A stretch of 64,000 nucleotides of DNA from UBA8079 sp049601915 (GCA_049601915.1 JBMYRB010000001.1:186001-250000), one strand, 5' to 3'. Shown: positions 53,494 to 62,692, numbered from the stretch's first letter. The notes: generated by a model from the letters alone, not told the origin. A program made the numbers and translations.

Positions 53494-54039
53494 ATGCGCA
53501 TCTCCGAAATCGGCCCCGACACCCTGACCGCCGAACAGAAAGAAATTTACGACCGGATCACCGCCGGCCCGCGCGGCCAGGTGCGCGGGCCCTATCACGC
53601 CTACCTCCTGCATCCAGGCGTGTGCGAAGGAGTCGAGCGGATGGGACATTTCCTGCGCTTTGCGGCGACCCTGCCCGGAAATCTGCGCGAGCTGGCGATT
53701 CTGGTTGTCGGGCGCCACTGGAAGGCCGAGTTCGAGTGGTTCGCCCATGCCCCCATCGCCATCCGCGAGGGACTGTCGGAAGACATCGTCGAAGCGATCC
53801 GCGCGGGCACGCCCCCCGGCTTCGTAAATGACGATGAAGCGGCCGTCTATGGCTTCGTGCGCGCGCTGCTCGAGACCCGGCGGGTCGACGACGAGGTGTA
53901 TGCCGACATGAAGTCGCGCTTCGGCGAGGATGGCATCGTTGAACTGACGGGGATCGTCGGCCATTACACCGGCGTGGCGATGACCCTCAACTGTTTCGAG
54001 ATCGTGCCCCCCGACGGCGAGCGGCCGACCTTCCCCTAG
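53494..54039 (+). CDS. Carboxymuconolactone decarboxylase family protein
   Basis: 181-residue AhpD/CMD-fold protein. The family core LPGNLRELAILVVGRHWKAEFEW then HAPIAIREGLSEDIVEAI spans residues 61-100, and DEVYADMKSRFGEDGIVELTGIVGHYTGVAM comes later. It lacks the CxxC pair of AhpD peroxidases, so lactone decarboxylase-like or unknown chemistry is more likely than peroxide reduction. It is convergent with the thiolase gene; a beta-ketoadipate-type role would fit but the rest of that pathway is not visible. Confidence 0.85.
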   Translation: MRISEIGPDTLTAEQKEIYDRITAGPRGQVRGPYHAYLLHPGVCEGVERMGHFLRFAATLPGNLRELAILVVGRHWKAEFEWFAHAPIAIREGLSEDIVEAIRAGTPPGFVNDDEAAVYGFVRALLETRRVDDEVYADMKSRFGEDGIVELTGIVGHYTGVAMTLNCFEIVPPDGERPTFP

Positions 54040-54054
54040 TCACCGGCAGCGCGC

Positions 54055-55236
54055 CTAGAAAATTTCGAACAGGCCGGCCACGCCCATGCCGCCGCCGACG
54101 CACATGGTGACGACGGCGTTCTTTGCACCACGACGATGCCCCTCGATGAGCGCGTGCCCGGTCATCCGGTTGCCGCTCATGCCATAGGGATGCCCGATAG
54201 AGATCGACCCACCGTCTACATTGTATTTTTCCGGGTCGATGCCCAGCGTGTCGCGGCAGTAAAGGGCCTGGACGGCAAACGCCTCGTTCAATTCCCACAA
54301 GTCGATGTCGTCGACCGTGAGCCCGTTGCGCTCCAGCAGACGCGGTACGGCAAACACCGGCCCGATGCCCATCTCGTCGGGCTCGCATCCCGAGACCGCC
54401 AGGCCGAGATAACGCCCGAGCGGCTCGAGACCCCGCTGTTCGGCGAGTTTCTCGTCCATCACCACGCACGCGCTGGCGCCATCCGACAACTGGCTGGCAT
54501 TGCCCGCGGTGACAGACCCGCCCTCGCGCACGGCGACGAGGCCGGCAAGGCTCTCCGAATTTGTGGTCGGTCGATTGCACTCGTCACGATCAAGGATTAC
54601 CGCCTTCTCACTTACTTCGCCGGTCTCCCGATCCTTCACCATCATGATGGTTTCGACCGGGACGATTTCATCGTCAAAACGGCCGGCCTGCTGGGCCGCC
54701 GCGGTGCGCATCTGGCTCGACAGGGCATACTCGTCCTGGCTCTCGCGGCTGACGTCGTAGCGATCGGCCACTGTCTCGGCAGTGTCGAGCATGACCATGA
54801 AGATCTCGGGTTTCACCTCGCGGACATGGGGGTCCTCGACCCGCATATCGGCCTGATGCGCCGGGTCCAGGGCGCTGATCGCCTCGATGCCCCCGGCCAC
54901 CGCGACCGGCACCTTGTCCATGACCACGCGGTTCGCCGCCGAGGCGATCGACTGCAGGCCCGACGAACAGAAGCGGTTGATCGTCGCCGCGCCCGCTGTC
55001 ACTGGGATATCCGCCCACAACGCGGCATGGCGGGCGAAATTCTGTCCGGTCGCGCCCTCGGGGTTGGCACAGCCCATCAGCACATCCTCGACCATGTCCG
55101 GTTCGATCCCGGCGCGTTCGACCGCGTTCATGATCGCAATCCCGCCCAGTTTCGCCGGCGTGGTGTTGTTGAAGGAACCCCGGTAGGCCTTCCCGATCGG
55201 GGTTCTGGCGGTGGATACGATAACGGCACTGGTCAT
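54055..55236 (-). CDS. Acetyl-CoA acetyltransferase (thiolase)
   Basis: 393-residue thiolase: condenses or cleaves 3-oxoacyl-CoA. Catalytic nucleophile Cys90 is in INRFCSSGLQSIASAAN; the ELNEAFAVQ loop is near residue 312; His is in GGSISIGHPYGMSG near residue 345; and the second Cys is in TMCVGGGMG near residue 380. The start MTSAVIVSTARTPIGKAYRG is family-typical. It is the last gene of a likely operon with the YCII-like gene and the amidase. The HPYGMSG form (usually HPLGASG) is a mild deviation that may reflect substrate preference. Confidence 0.94.
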   Translation of the reverse strand: MTSAVIVSTARTPIGKAYRGSFNNTTPAKLGGIAIMNAVERAGIEPDMVEDVLMGCANPEGATGQNFARHAALWADIPVTAGAATINRFCSSGLQSIASAANRVVMDKVPVAVAGGIEAISALDPAHQADMRVEDPHVREVKPEIFMVMLDTAETVADRYDVSRESQDEYALSSQMRTAAAQQAGRFDDEIVPVETIMMVKDRETGEVSEKAVILDRDECNRPTTNSESLAGLVAVREGGSVTAGNASQLSDGASACVVMDEKLAEQRGLEPLGRYLGLAVSGCEPDEMGIGPVFAVPRLLERNGLTVDDIDLWELNEAFAVQALYCRDTLGIDPEKYNVDGGSISIGHPYGMSGNRMTGHALIEGHRRGAKNAVVTMCVGGGMGVAGLFEIF

Positions 55237-55260
55237 ACTCTCTCTCCTACTGGCAACGGC

Positions 55261-55842
55261 CTAAACATGGCCGAAGCGCCAACGCTCGATTGTTAGACTG
55301 CGGCCCTCGGGGCCGCGCGACAGAGGCTCATCGGCCAGCAACGCATCCGCGCCCGCCCGATCATCCATATCGACGACATAGAGCGCACCGGTCACGGCGT
55401 CGCGCGTGCCGTCCAGCAGCGCCCCGGCAAAGACAACCCGCGCGCGATACTTCGCCAGGAAGCTCGAAACATCGTTCGACACATGGTCCGACGATTGCGG
55501 GTCGGTGCGCGCGATGACAACGAACTGGGCGCGCCCCTCGGTCTGGGCATAATCGCGCTGGCGCACATCGGTCCAGGGTCGCAGCGGCTCGATGTCGATC
55601 CGGCGGAAAATCTCCGCCGTCGTATAGGGGTCGGTGTCGATATAGTTCTTCGCAACGCCATGGTCGGGGAAATCAACCACCCGGAAGCTGCCATTGGCGT
55701 TCGATCCGTCGCCGACCATCATCGGCCCGGAGTACCAGGTCTCGGACTTGAATTTGTCAAGATGGGCCTTATGCGCCTCAAGGGTCGCTTCGCGGGTCGC
55801 GGCCATGTCCGGCTTGGACACGCATTTGATCATCCACTCCAT
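55261..55842 (-). CDS. Tandem YCII-like domain protein
   Basis: 193-residue protein made of two ferredoxin-like YCII-type halves. First half (1-95): MEWMIKCVSKPD, AHKAHLDKF, ending with the FRRIDIEPL strand. Second half (105-193): AQFVVIARTDPQSSDHV, FLAKYRARVVFAGALLDG, SLTIERWRFGHV. Single YCII proteins resemble muconolactone isomerase and some are dehydrohalogenases or lactone-handling enzymes, but most are unassigned. It lies 12 bases after the amidase and 24 bases before the thiolase, all on the minus strand, so it works with them. Confidence 0.8.
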   Translation of the reverse strand: MEWMIKCVSKPDMAATREATLEAHKAHLDKFKSETWYSGPMMVGDGSNANGSFRVVDFPDHGVAKNYIDTDPYTTAEIFRRIDIEPLRPWTDVRQRDYAQTEGRAQFVVIARTDPQSSDHVSNDVSSFLAKYRARVVFAGALLDGTRDAVTGALYVVDMDDRAGADALLADEPLSRGPEGRSLTIERWRFGHV

Positions 55843-55854
55843 CGAGACGCCCTC

Positions 55855-57171
55855 TTAGTCTATCTGCGGCACGGCCTCGGCCAGGCGCGGCGCCACCCGT
55901 GAAACATAGCGGTCATAGCCCGGTGCGCCGGCCAACAACATGCCGATGGGCATATCGCCGGCCCCCAGACCGGACGGCATCGACACGACCGGCCCGCCGA
56001 GCGCGGTCCAGGGCGCGATGAACCGTCGGTCGCCGGTCCATTCAAGTCCTGCCGGCGCCGTCGCCGGTGCTGCCGGCCAGAGCACCAGGTCGGTCGGTTT
56101 TATTGCGCCTATAAACGTTACACGCATGGCGTCTATCTGGCGACGTTCGGCCAGGTAGATCTCTTCGTCGATCTCGTTGCCGTCGATCACCGACTGGCGC
56201 AAGGCCGCCCCGACCTGATCCTCGGGAAACTCAAGCAAGCCGGCATGCACGCGCGCCAATTCATAGACGGTCGTGTGCCCCTGCAGTTCGTTGAGGTCCT
56301 CGAGTGAAATCGGCGATGCCATCTCGACCACATCATGGCCCCCATCACGCAACCGGTCCGCCACACCGTCACGCGCCGCCATGACCTCGTCGCTCGCCTC
56401 GGCCAGGAATGGGTCATTCAGCACGACCACCCGCACTTGATCGTCGAGACCAGCGTCCGGCCGGCCATGGGGCGGGCGGACGGCGTCATACATGTAACAC
56501 GCATCGGCGACCGACCAGCCATACAGGCCCGGTGTATCGTAGAACGGCGCTAGCGGCGCGATACCGTATGTGGCCATGCTGCGGGTCGACGGTTTGAAGG
56601 CGGCGATCCCGCAATAGGCCGCCGGCCGGTTTACCGACGCCACCGTCTGAGTGCCGATTGCCGCGGGCACCATACCGGCGCCAACAGCCGCGCCCGAACC
56701 GCTGCTCGAGCCGCCGGGAGTATGCTCGATATTGTGCGGATTCCGCGCCGGTGACGGATCGTAATATGCAAACTCGGTCGTGTGGGTCTTGCCCAGAATG
56801 ACAGCACCGGCGGCGCGCAACGCGGTCACGATCTCGGCATCGGCAGAAGCCGGCTGCGCATCGGCGCGCGTGCGACTGTTGCACCGGGTCGGCCATCCGG
56901 CAACGTCGCAAATGTCCTTGATGGCCACCGGAACACCGTGCAGCGGACCGCGCAAAATGCCGTCATTGGCTTCCCGATTCATCTCTGCGGCAGTAGCCAG
57001 CGCGCCTGCGGAATCCACGGAAACCCAGGCGTTCACATGTTCATCGACATCCGCGATCCGGTCGAGACAGGCCTGCACGGCATCCGTCGGGGTATAGCTG
57101 CCCGCTCGAATATCGGCGGCGATATCGACGACCCGTCCCGGTGATTCCGAGAAGGAGACCTGTTTTGCCAT
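55855..57171 (-). CDS. Amidase signature family hydrolase
   Basis: 438-residue amidase with Lys in VPVAIKDICDV near residue 84, cis-Ser in TPGGSSSGSGAAVG near residue 152, and the Ser nucleophile in IGTQTVASVNRPAAYCG near residue 172. It differs from the amidase at 21690 and belongs to the GTQT-type branch that includes aryl-acylamidase and allophanate-like members. It is first in an operon with a tandem YCII protein and a thiolase, implying that the amide is cut and the product is taken to a CoA-linked pathway (inference). Confidence 0.9.
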   Translation of the reverse strand: MAKQVSFSESPGRVVDIAADIRAGSYTPTDAVQACLDRIADVDEHVNAWVSVDSAGALATAAEMNREANDGILRGPLHGVPVAIKDICDVAGWPTRCNSRTRADAQPASADAEIVTALRAAGAVILGKTHTTEFAYYDPSPARNPHNIEHTPGGSSSGSGAAVGAGMVPAAIGTQTVASVNRPAAYCGIAAFKPSTRSMATYGIAPLAPFYDTPGLYGWSVADACYMYDAVRPPHGRPDAGLDDQVRVVVLNDPFLAEASDEVMAARDGVADRLRDGGHDVVEMASPISLEDLNELQGHTTVYELARVHAGLLEFPEDQVGAALRQSVIDGNEIDEEIYLAERRQIDAMRVTFIGAIKPTDLVLWPAAPATAPAGLEWTGDRRFIAPWTALGGPVVSMPSGLGAGDMPIGMLLAGAPGYDRYVSRVAPRLAEAVPQID

Positions 57172-57307
57172 GATGGCGTGCCTTTCATCTCATAGTGCGG
57201 ATCAAGGCTAGCATATACATTCCCGGACAGGCAGAATCGCAATCGGATCATCGTATGCGTCGCTGTCGCGCAAACGGAAATACTCCGGCTGGCATCAGAG
57301 TTTCGGA

Positions 57308-57625
57308 ATGTCGAGAAAATCGTTCGTTCTCATCACACTCGGACTTGTCGTCCTGGCGGCTTACACACACCGCCGGGAATGAAGCACCCATGATGTCACG
57401 ATCACTTCGAACCCGCCCGGTGCGCGATGCACCTTTGAGCGAGACGTCCTGACTACCCGCCCCAGTGAAATCACGCCGTTCGACATCACGCTGACGAATG
57501 TTCCATCCGACATCATCATCCGCTGTTCGCTGTATGGCTATCACCCGGCCGAGACCAGGGTTTCCAACCGTTTCAGGGGGACCATCAATTTTGGCTTCGT
57601 GCGGGATCCGCAGATTCAGCGCTAA
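57308..57625 (+). pseudogene. PEGA-like lipoprotein or exported protein with in-frame TGA
   Basis: One frame of 105 codons interrupted by a single TGA at codon 25 (57380-57382). Before it: MSRKSFVLITLGLVVLAAYT, a signal peptide whose LAAY would be a lipobox LAAC but for one base. After it: VTITSNPPGARCTFERDV and the strand VPSDIIIRCSLYGYHPAETR, typical of small PEGA-type surface proteins. The frame ends at TAA 57623-57625. Both the stop and the missing lipobox Cys suggest decay. Selenocysteine use is very unlikely. Confidence 0.6.
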
Positions 57626-57685
57626 CGCTGGCGTGTCACTAGACCGCGAGCGAATCGTCCGGCCCACCCGTGGGATCGAAATGCG

Positions 57686-57938
57686 GGATCGTCGGTGCGT
57701 GCACTCCTGGCTTACGAGATCATTTCCTCGACCGACTGGGCACCCGCCATCGATGGCGGCTTCGCACCAGACAGTTTCACCGAGATCACCCCGTTTCACC
57801 GAGATCACCCCGGTGCTGGCGCAGAAGATGGACGCTATCGCCGCCTATGATTTCGAGATGCGCGACGAGCCTCACGCACGCTCGCCCCAGGCCGTCAAGC
57901 GGCTCGCCCGGGTGCGCGGCGACCACGATAGGTCCTAA
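57686..57938 (+). pseudogene. C-terminal fragment of a PIG-L/LmbE-type deacetylase
   Basis: Only the end of the gene remains. RALLAYEIISSTDWAP and AIDGGFAPDSFTEITP are in one frame; VLAQKMDAIAAYDFEMRD and HARSPQAVKRLARVRG follow in another, split by a 19-bp tandem duplication. With the second copy removed they form one typical GlcNAc-PI deacetylase tail (SSTEW motif, helix, SPEAL-type helix). The N-terminal two-thirds with the metal-binding HPDD site is absent. The end is TAA 57936-57938. This is a decaying remnant without function. Confidence 0.65.
57774..57811 (+). repeat. 19-bp tandem duplication
   Basis: GTTTCACCGAGATCACCCC occurs twice in a row (57774-57792 and 57793-57811). Because 19 is not a multiple of three it shifts the deacetylase remnant's frame; it was probably made by replication slippage. 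Confidence 0.9.
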
Positions 57939-57980
57939 AAAGGGGCGGCACAATCAGTCGGCATACACCGGGGCCGGCTG

Positions 57981-59159
57981 TTACCGGTTCTGTGCGAACA
58001 ACACGTCCCGGGCATAGAGATCGTCAACGGTGGCCGCATCCATATTCAGCAAGGCGCCAAGCACCTCCGGCGCCGAACTGCCGAACGGAGCAATCCAGTC
58101 GCGCGCACACACTGGCGTATCTCCCATCGCAAACGGCGGGTTGGGCACCATGAAGCTGCCGGCCCCATCCGACACGCTCGTGAAGGCTCGCCGGTGCGTG
58201 AGCTGGGGGTCGTCGAACAGTTCTTCCACCTCGCGATAACGCGCACAAGGCACCTTGCCTGCCATCAGGATGCGCTCGCATTCAGCCGCCGTGCGGGTCG
58301 AGGTCCAGCCCTCGACCAGCGCCATGAGGTCGGCATAGTTCCGGTTGCGGTCTGGATGGGTCAAAAAGCGCGGATCCTCGATCCACTCCGGCGCGTCCAT
58401 CGCGCGCGCCATACTTTCAAAGGTGATCTGTCCGCCGGGTGCCACCATCACGAAACCGTCGCTGGCCCGCACCGGCCGGTAATATCCGCGCGGCGTGTCC
58501 ATCGGGTTCTGGGCCAGCTGGATTTCATAGACGAGCAGCCAGATGACACTTTCCATCAGCGAGACGTCGATAAATCGACCGGCTCCGGTGCGTTCGCGCG
58601 CGAACAGCGCTGCATTAATCGCCCCGAAGGCCTGCACCGCAGCCATCACATCGGCCATGAACACTCCGACGAACCCGGGGCGGGTCATTTCGGGCTGCTG
58701 CTCCAGGGTGGCCATCTCGTAACCGGAGGCTGCCTGGACGACGGGCGCGTAGGCCGGGTTCTGGGCGTCCGGGCCGGTCTGACCGAAGCCCGAGATCGAG
58801 CAATAAATAACGTCGGGCCGAGCTTCCCGGATCGCCGCATGATCCAGCCCCAATCGGGTCATGACGCCAGGCCGCGCATTCTCGACGATCACGTCGCAAT
58901 GACGCGCGAGATCGAGCGCGATGCGGTGCCCTTCGGGTGATTTCAGATCTATTGCCAGGCTGTGCTTGCCGCAATTGAGGTGGCCATAGACCGAGCTCTC
59001 ACCGTCGCGGATCGGTGCCGCGCGGCGGTTCTGCTCACCGCCGGGTGCTTCGATCTTGACGATCTCCGCACCCAAATCGGCGAGCTGGCGCGTGCAATAG
59101 GGGCCCGCCATCATGGTGGTGAAATCGAGCACCCGGATGCCGTCGAGTAACCCTGTCAT
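57981..59159 (-). CDS. CaiB/BaiF-family CoA-transferase
   Basis: 392-residue class III CoA-transferase, moving CoA between carboxylic acids. It starts MTGLLDGIRVLDFTTMMAGPY at ATG 59159; a start 8 codons earlier would abut the preceding stop. The fold marks are QLADLGAEIVKIEAPGG near residue 25, SISGFGQTGP near residue 121, and catalytic Asp170 in GVFMADVMAAV. The acyl-CoA dehydrogenase gene is 24 bases upstream, so the pair probably activates an acid to its CoA ester and oxidises it. Confidence 0.93.
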   Translation of the reverse strand: MTGLLDGIRVLDFTTMMAGPYCTRQLADLGAEIVKIEAPGGEQNRRAAPIRDGESSVYGHLNCGKHSLAIDLKSPEGHRIALDLARHCDVIVENARPGVMTRLGLDHAAIREARPDVIYCSISGFGQTGPDAQNPAYAPVVQAASGYEMATLEQQPEMTRPGFVGVFMADVMAAVQAFGAINAALFARERTGAGRFIDVSLMESVIWLLVYEIQLAQNPMDTPRGYYRPVRASDGFVMVAPGGQITFESMARAMDAPEWIEDPRFLTHPDRNRNYADLMALVEGWTSTRTAAECERILMAGKVPCARYREVEELFDDPQLTHRRAFTSVSDGAGSFMVPNPPFAMGDTPVCARDWIAPFGSSAPEVLGALLNMDAATVDDLYARDVLFAQNR

Positions 59160-59183
59160 GGACGATCCCGTCTCCCGCGCCAT

Positions 59184-60341
59184 CTACTTGAGAAGTTCCC
59201 GCGCGATCAGCATGCGCTGGATCTGGTTGGTGCCTTCGAAGATCTGCGTCACCTTGGCATCGCGCATCATTCGCTCGACCGGGAACTCCTTCATGTAACC
59301 GTACCCGCCGAGGATCTGGACGGCATCGGTTGTGACCTTCATGGCGGCATCGCTCGCCAGTGTCTTCACCATCGCCGACAACCCGCCATAGCCGTCCATT
59401 TCGCCCCGGTCATAGCGTGCGGTCACCTCAAACAGCAGCGACCTGGCTGCCTCGATCTGCATGACCATGTCCGCCATCATGAATTGCAGGCCCTGAAACT
59501 CGGCGATCGGCTTGCCGAATTGCTCACGCCCCTTCGCGAAGGCCACAGCCTGGTCTAGCGCGCCCTGGGCGATCCCGAGCGCCGACGCCGACATGGCGGG
59601 TCGATTGAACTCCATGCATTTCATGGCGATCGCGAAGCCCTCGCCATCGCCGCCCACCATGGCGTCGGCGGGCACGCGGACATCTTCGAAGAAGAAGTCG
59701 CAGTTCGGGGTGGCGCCGTTGTAGCCCATTTTCCTGTTTTTGGGGCTGCGTGTGACCCCGTCCAACGACGTGTCGACGATGAATGCCGACACGCCCTTGG
59801 CACGCGGCGCGTCGTTGGTCCGTGCCAGCACCAGCACATAGTCGGCCACCGGCCCGCAGGTCACGAAGATCTTGTTGCCGGTGATCAACCAATCCTCGCC
59901 GTCACGCACCGCGCGGGTACGCAGTGCGGCCGCGTCCGACCCGGCCTCGGGCTCTGACAGGGCAAAGGCGACAAGGGTTCGCCCTTTCGCCAGGAGGGGA
60001 AAGTATTTCGCCTTCTGCGCGTCTGTACCTCCAAATAACAACGGCAGTGCCATGCCATTGCCGTTCTCCCCAACCATCACGGACAGAGACAGGGAGTATT
60101 TCGCCAGCTCCTCACGCGCGATGCACAGCTTTGTCAACGAACCCTCCGGCCCGCCATACGCTTCCGGCACGCTCCATTGCAGCAGGCCCAGATCGCCGAA
60201 CTTGGGGATCACCTCGTCGGGGAACCGGTCCTCATGGTCGATCTCGTCGGCGATCGGCGCGACCTCGCGCTCGGCAAACCGTCGAATCTGATCCTGGAAG
60301 ATCCGGTCTTCCTCTGTGAAGTGGATAGGGGTGAAGTCCAT
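59184..60341 (-). CDS. Acyl-CoA dehydrogenase
   Basis: 385-residue flavoenzyme putting a 2,3 double bond in an acyl-CoA. FAD/substrate marks: ALSEPEAGSDAAALRTRA near residue 130, the FVTCGPVADYVLVLART segment near residue 158, and GREQFGKPIAEFQGLQFMMAD near residue 270. The catalytic Glu is in TQIFEGTNQIQRMLIAREL near the end. The C-terminal GGYGYMKEFPVERMMRDAK is standard. It precedes the CoA-transferase gene and is divergent from the PhyH-like gene. Confidence 0.94.
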   Translation of the reverse strand: MDFTPIHFTEEDRIFQDQIRRFAEREVAPIADEIDHEDRFPDEVIPKFGDLGLLQWSVPEAYGGPEGSLTKLCIAREELAKYSLSLSVMVGENGNGMALPLLFGGTDAQKAKYFPLLAKGRTLVAFALSEPEAGSDAAALRTRAVRDGEDWLITGNKIFVTCGPVADYVLVLARTNDAPRAKGVSAFIVDTSLDGVTRSPKNRKMGYNGATPNCDFFFEDVRVPADAMVGGDGEGFAIAMKCMEFNRPAMSASALGIAQGALDQAVAFAKGREQFGKPIAEFQGLQFMMADMVMQIEAARSLLFEVTARYDRGEMDGYGGLSAMVKTLASDAAMKVTTDAVQILGGYGYMKEFPVERMMRDAKVTQIFEGTNQIQRMLIARELLK

Positions 60342-60496
60342 ATTCCTGTTTCCGTTTTAGGCGTGACGACTTAGCCCCCAAAAGAACCTGCAACTCCATC
60401 ACGACCATTGGCAAATTGGGCCACGCGGACGATTCGACTCGACAGAAATATGCACAGGGCTTTGCGCTCCACCCGAACGCACAATAAGATTTCACC

Positions 60497-61318
60497 ATGG
60501 CCCGCCACCTGACCACGGATCAAGTCGAAAGCTATCAACGAGACGGGTATCTGTTCCCGCTGCCGGCGATATCGCCGGAGGATTCGCAGCGGTACCGCGT
60601 CAGCCTCGAAGCCATGCAAGAGAGCCACCCGGATCTAATGCAAGGTGTCGAGGCACAGAAGCTTCACCTGGTAACAACCTGGATGGCCGACATCGTGCGA
60701 ACGCCCGTTATTCTCGACGCGGTCGAGAGCCTGATCGGGCCCGACCTATTGTGCTGGACGTCGACCCTGTTCGCGAAGCCGCCGGACGGGAAATCCTTCG
60801 TTTCCTGGCATCAGGACGGAAACTATTGGGGGCTCGAGAACCCCGAGATCGTCTCGGCATGGCTCGCACTAAGCCCGGCCACGATGGAGAGCGGCTGCAT
60901 GCGGATGATCCCCGGCTCCCACCAATGGGACACGACGGCCCATCACGAGACCTTCGACGACGACAATCTGCTGTCGCGCGGACAGGTTATGCAGCGTGAC
61001 ATCAACGAATCGGACGCCGTCGACCTGACCCTCAAACCGGGTGAGATTTCGCTGCACCATGTGAATGTCGCACATGCATCCAACCCCAACCGGTCGAACG
61101 ACAGCCGCATCGGGATCGCCATCCGCTACGTGTCGCCGAACGTGCGCCAACAGTTGATCGAGAAAGACAGTGCAACCCTCGTGCGCGGCACGGACCGGGT
61201 GGGCAACTTCGAACTTGAAGAACCGCCTACCCACGATTTCGAGCCTGCCGCGATGCAACGGCTGGCGCAGGCTGTTGCCCGGCGCAACGCCGCTATTTAT
61301 CAAGACACACCCGAGTAG
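60497..61318 (+). CDS. Phytanoyl-CoA dioxygenase (PhyH) family protein
   Basis: 273-residue Fe(II)/2-oxoglutarate-dependent oxygenase. Iron ligands: His105 and Asp107 in VSWHQDGNYWGL, and a distal His in ISLHHVNVAHASNPNRS (about 187-193). The 2-oxoglutarate-binding Arg is in IGIAIRYVSPN near residue 210. It begins MARHLTTDQVESYQRDGYL. PhyH homologues hydroxylate acyl-CoA, free acids or small alcohols. An aldo/keto reductase follows 14 bases on, so the pair may oxidise then reduce or dehydrogenate one intermediate. Confidence 0.9.
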   Translation: MARHLTTDQVESYQRDGYLFPLPAISPEDSQRYRVSLEAMQESHPDLMQGVEAQKLHLVTTWMADIVRTPVILDAVESLIGPDLLCWTSTLFAKPPDGKSFVSWHQDGNYWGLENPEIVSAWLALSPATMESGCMRMIPGSHQWDTTAHHETFDDDNLLSRGQVMQRDINESDAVDLTLKPGEISLHHVNVAHASNPNRSNDSRIGIAIRYVSPNVRQQLIEKDSATLVRGTDRVGNFELEEPPTHDFEPAAMQRLAQAVARRNAAIYQDTPE

Positions 61319-61332
61319 CACCCGAGGGTTTT

Positions 61333-62175
61333 ATGTCCCCTGCCCACACCATAAACGCTCACGGCGCCGCCATTCCGGCGGTCGGCTATGGCACCATGCT
61401 CTTCCCCGAACCCGAACGCGCGGTCGAGCTCATTCTCCATGCACTCAGTTGCGGCTACCGTCACATCGATACGGCACGCAAGTACGGCACGGAGCAATGG
61501 GTCGGTGAGGCCATCCGCGCCTCCGATGTGCTGCGCGACGAGATCTGGGTCACCACGAAAGTCACGGAAGAGAATGCAAAGGCAGACGATTTTGCGCGCT
61601 CGGTCGAGACCAGTCTTGAGACAACGGGCCTCGACCGTATCGACCTTTTGCTGATCCACTGGCCACAGCCGAATGTGCCGCTGGCCGAGACACTTGGCGC
61701 ACTCGCCCAAGCCAAACGCGACGGCCTGGCGCGGCATATTGGGGTTTCGAACTTCACGATAGCATTGCTCGAAGAAGCCGTGGCCAAATGCCCGGAACCC
61801 CTGGTGACCAACCAGATCGAGTATCACTGCTACATCAATCAGGAACGACTGATCACGGCGTGCCGCAACCACGGCCTGCTCGTCACATGCCACGCCCCTC
61901 TGGCACGCGGCGCCATGCTCGACGACCCCGTCATCGTCGAGATCGCGGCGACCCACGGCAAGACACCGGCCCAGATTGCATTACGCTGGACGGTACAACA
62001 GCCCGGGATCAGTGTGGTGCCACGGGCCCTCGAGTTTTCCGAGATCGAGGAGAACATTGCCATCTTCGATTTCGTGCTAAGCGACGCGGAGATGGGTCGC
62101 ATCGGGCAACTCAAGGAACGAAAACTGCGAGTTATCGACCCCGAGGTACGCCGGCCTGTCTGGGACGAAATCTAG
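61333..62175 (+). CDS. Aldo/keto reductase
   Basis: 280-residue TIM-barrel NAD(P)H reductase. The catalytic tetrad is visible: Asp and Tyr in YRHIDTARKYGTEQWVG near residue 43, Lys in EIWVTTKVTEE near residue 74, His in DLLLIHWPQPN near residue 106. NADPH-binding PGISVVPRAL follows near residue 229. The substrate is not clear. It is part of a two-gene unit with the PhyH-like gene. Confidence 0.92.
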   Translation: MSPAHTINAHGAAIPAVGYGTMLFPEPERAVELILHALSCGYRHIDTARKYGTEQWVGEAIRASDVLRDEIWVTTKVTEENAKADDFARSVETSLETTGLDRIDLLLIHWPQPNVPLAETLGALAQAKRDGLARHIGVSNFTIALLEEAVAKCPEPLVTNQIEYHCYINQERLITACRNHGLLVTCHAPLARGAMLDDPVIVEIAATHGKTPAQIALRWTVQQPGISVVPRALEFSEIEENIAIFDFVLSDAEMGRIGQLKERKLRVIDPEVRRPVWDEI

Positions 62176-62692
62176 TCAAACGCGCGTGAAAACAGACATG
62201 CGTAATGCGCGGTTCTTCTCTAGGCGTGTTCTGAAGTCATGTGATCCCCGTCGGGGTCACTACAAACGATTGCGCCAGGGAGTGCATATGATTTCACGAT
62301 CGCGACACCGGGATCGCGAACGGCAACGGCCCAGAGTGCCGAACAGAACGCCAACGCAGTTGCGATTATCGACTGTCGGCGGACGGATTCTTCCGGCCCA
62401 AGGGCGGAACTCACCGCCTGGTCCGGCAGTGAAAATATGACGCCGATCGTGCGAGGAACCGACTGTGCCGCAGCCATGCATGACCTGCTGGAGCGCGGCT
62501 GTGATCTCCGCACCAGTGATTCCGCGACGAACCCCGAGCGATCTGCGAATTTCGTCATCCGGTACGTCTTCATAAGTCCCTGAGTGGACAAGCAACCTTT
62601 GCAACAGACCGAGCCGCTCATTGGCACCCCGGAGGAGCGATAGGGAAACTGCATCCGGTCTGAGATAATCGGTCGAACAACCGGAGCGCGCG
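62176..62692. other. Stretch of 517 bases without a supportable gene
   Basis: No frame here gives a convincing protein. On the minus strand, about 62450-62650, one frame contains ERLGLLQRLLVHSG and DDEIRRSLGVRRGITGAEI, which looks slightly protein-like and could be the remnant of a helical domain, but it runs without a start or an end that I trust. Another frame near 62230-62340 (ALWAVAVRDPGVAIV) is equally weak. The region could hold regulatory DNA or gene debris. Confidence 0.5.

Noticed and set aside
57380..57382. TGA in the small exported gene as a selenocysteine or recoding site
   Set aside because: No SECIS-like hairpin is evident, the position lies just after the signal peptide, and the lipobox is also mutated, so decay is simpler.
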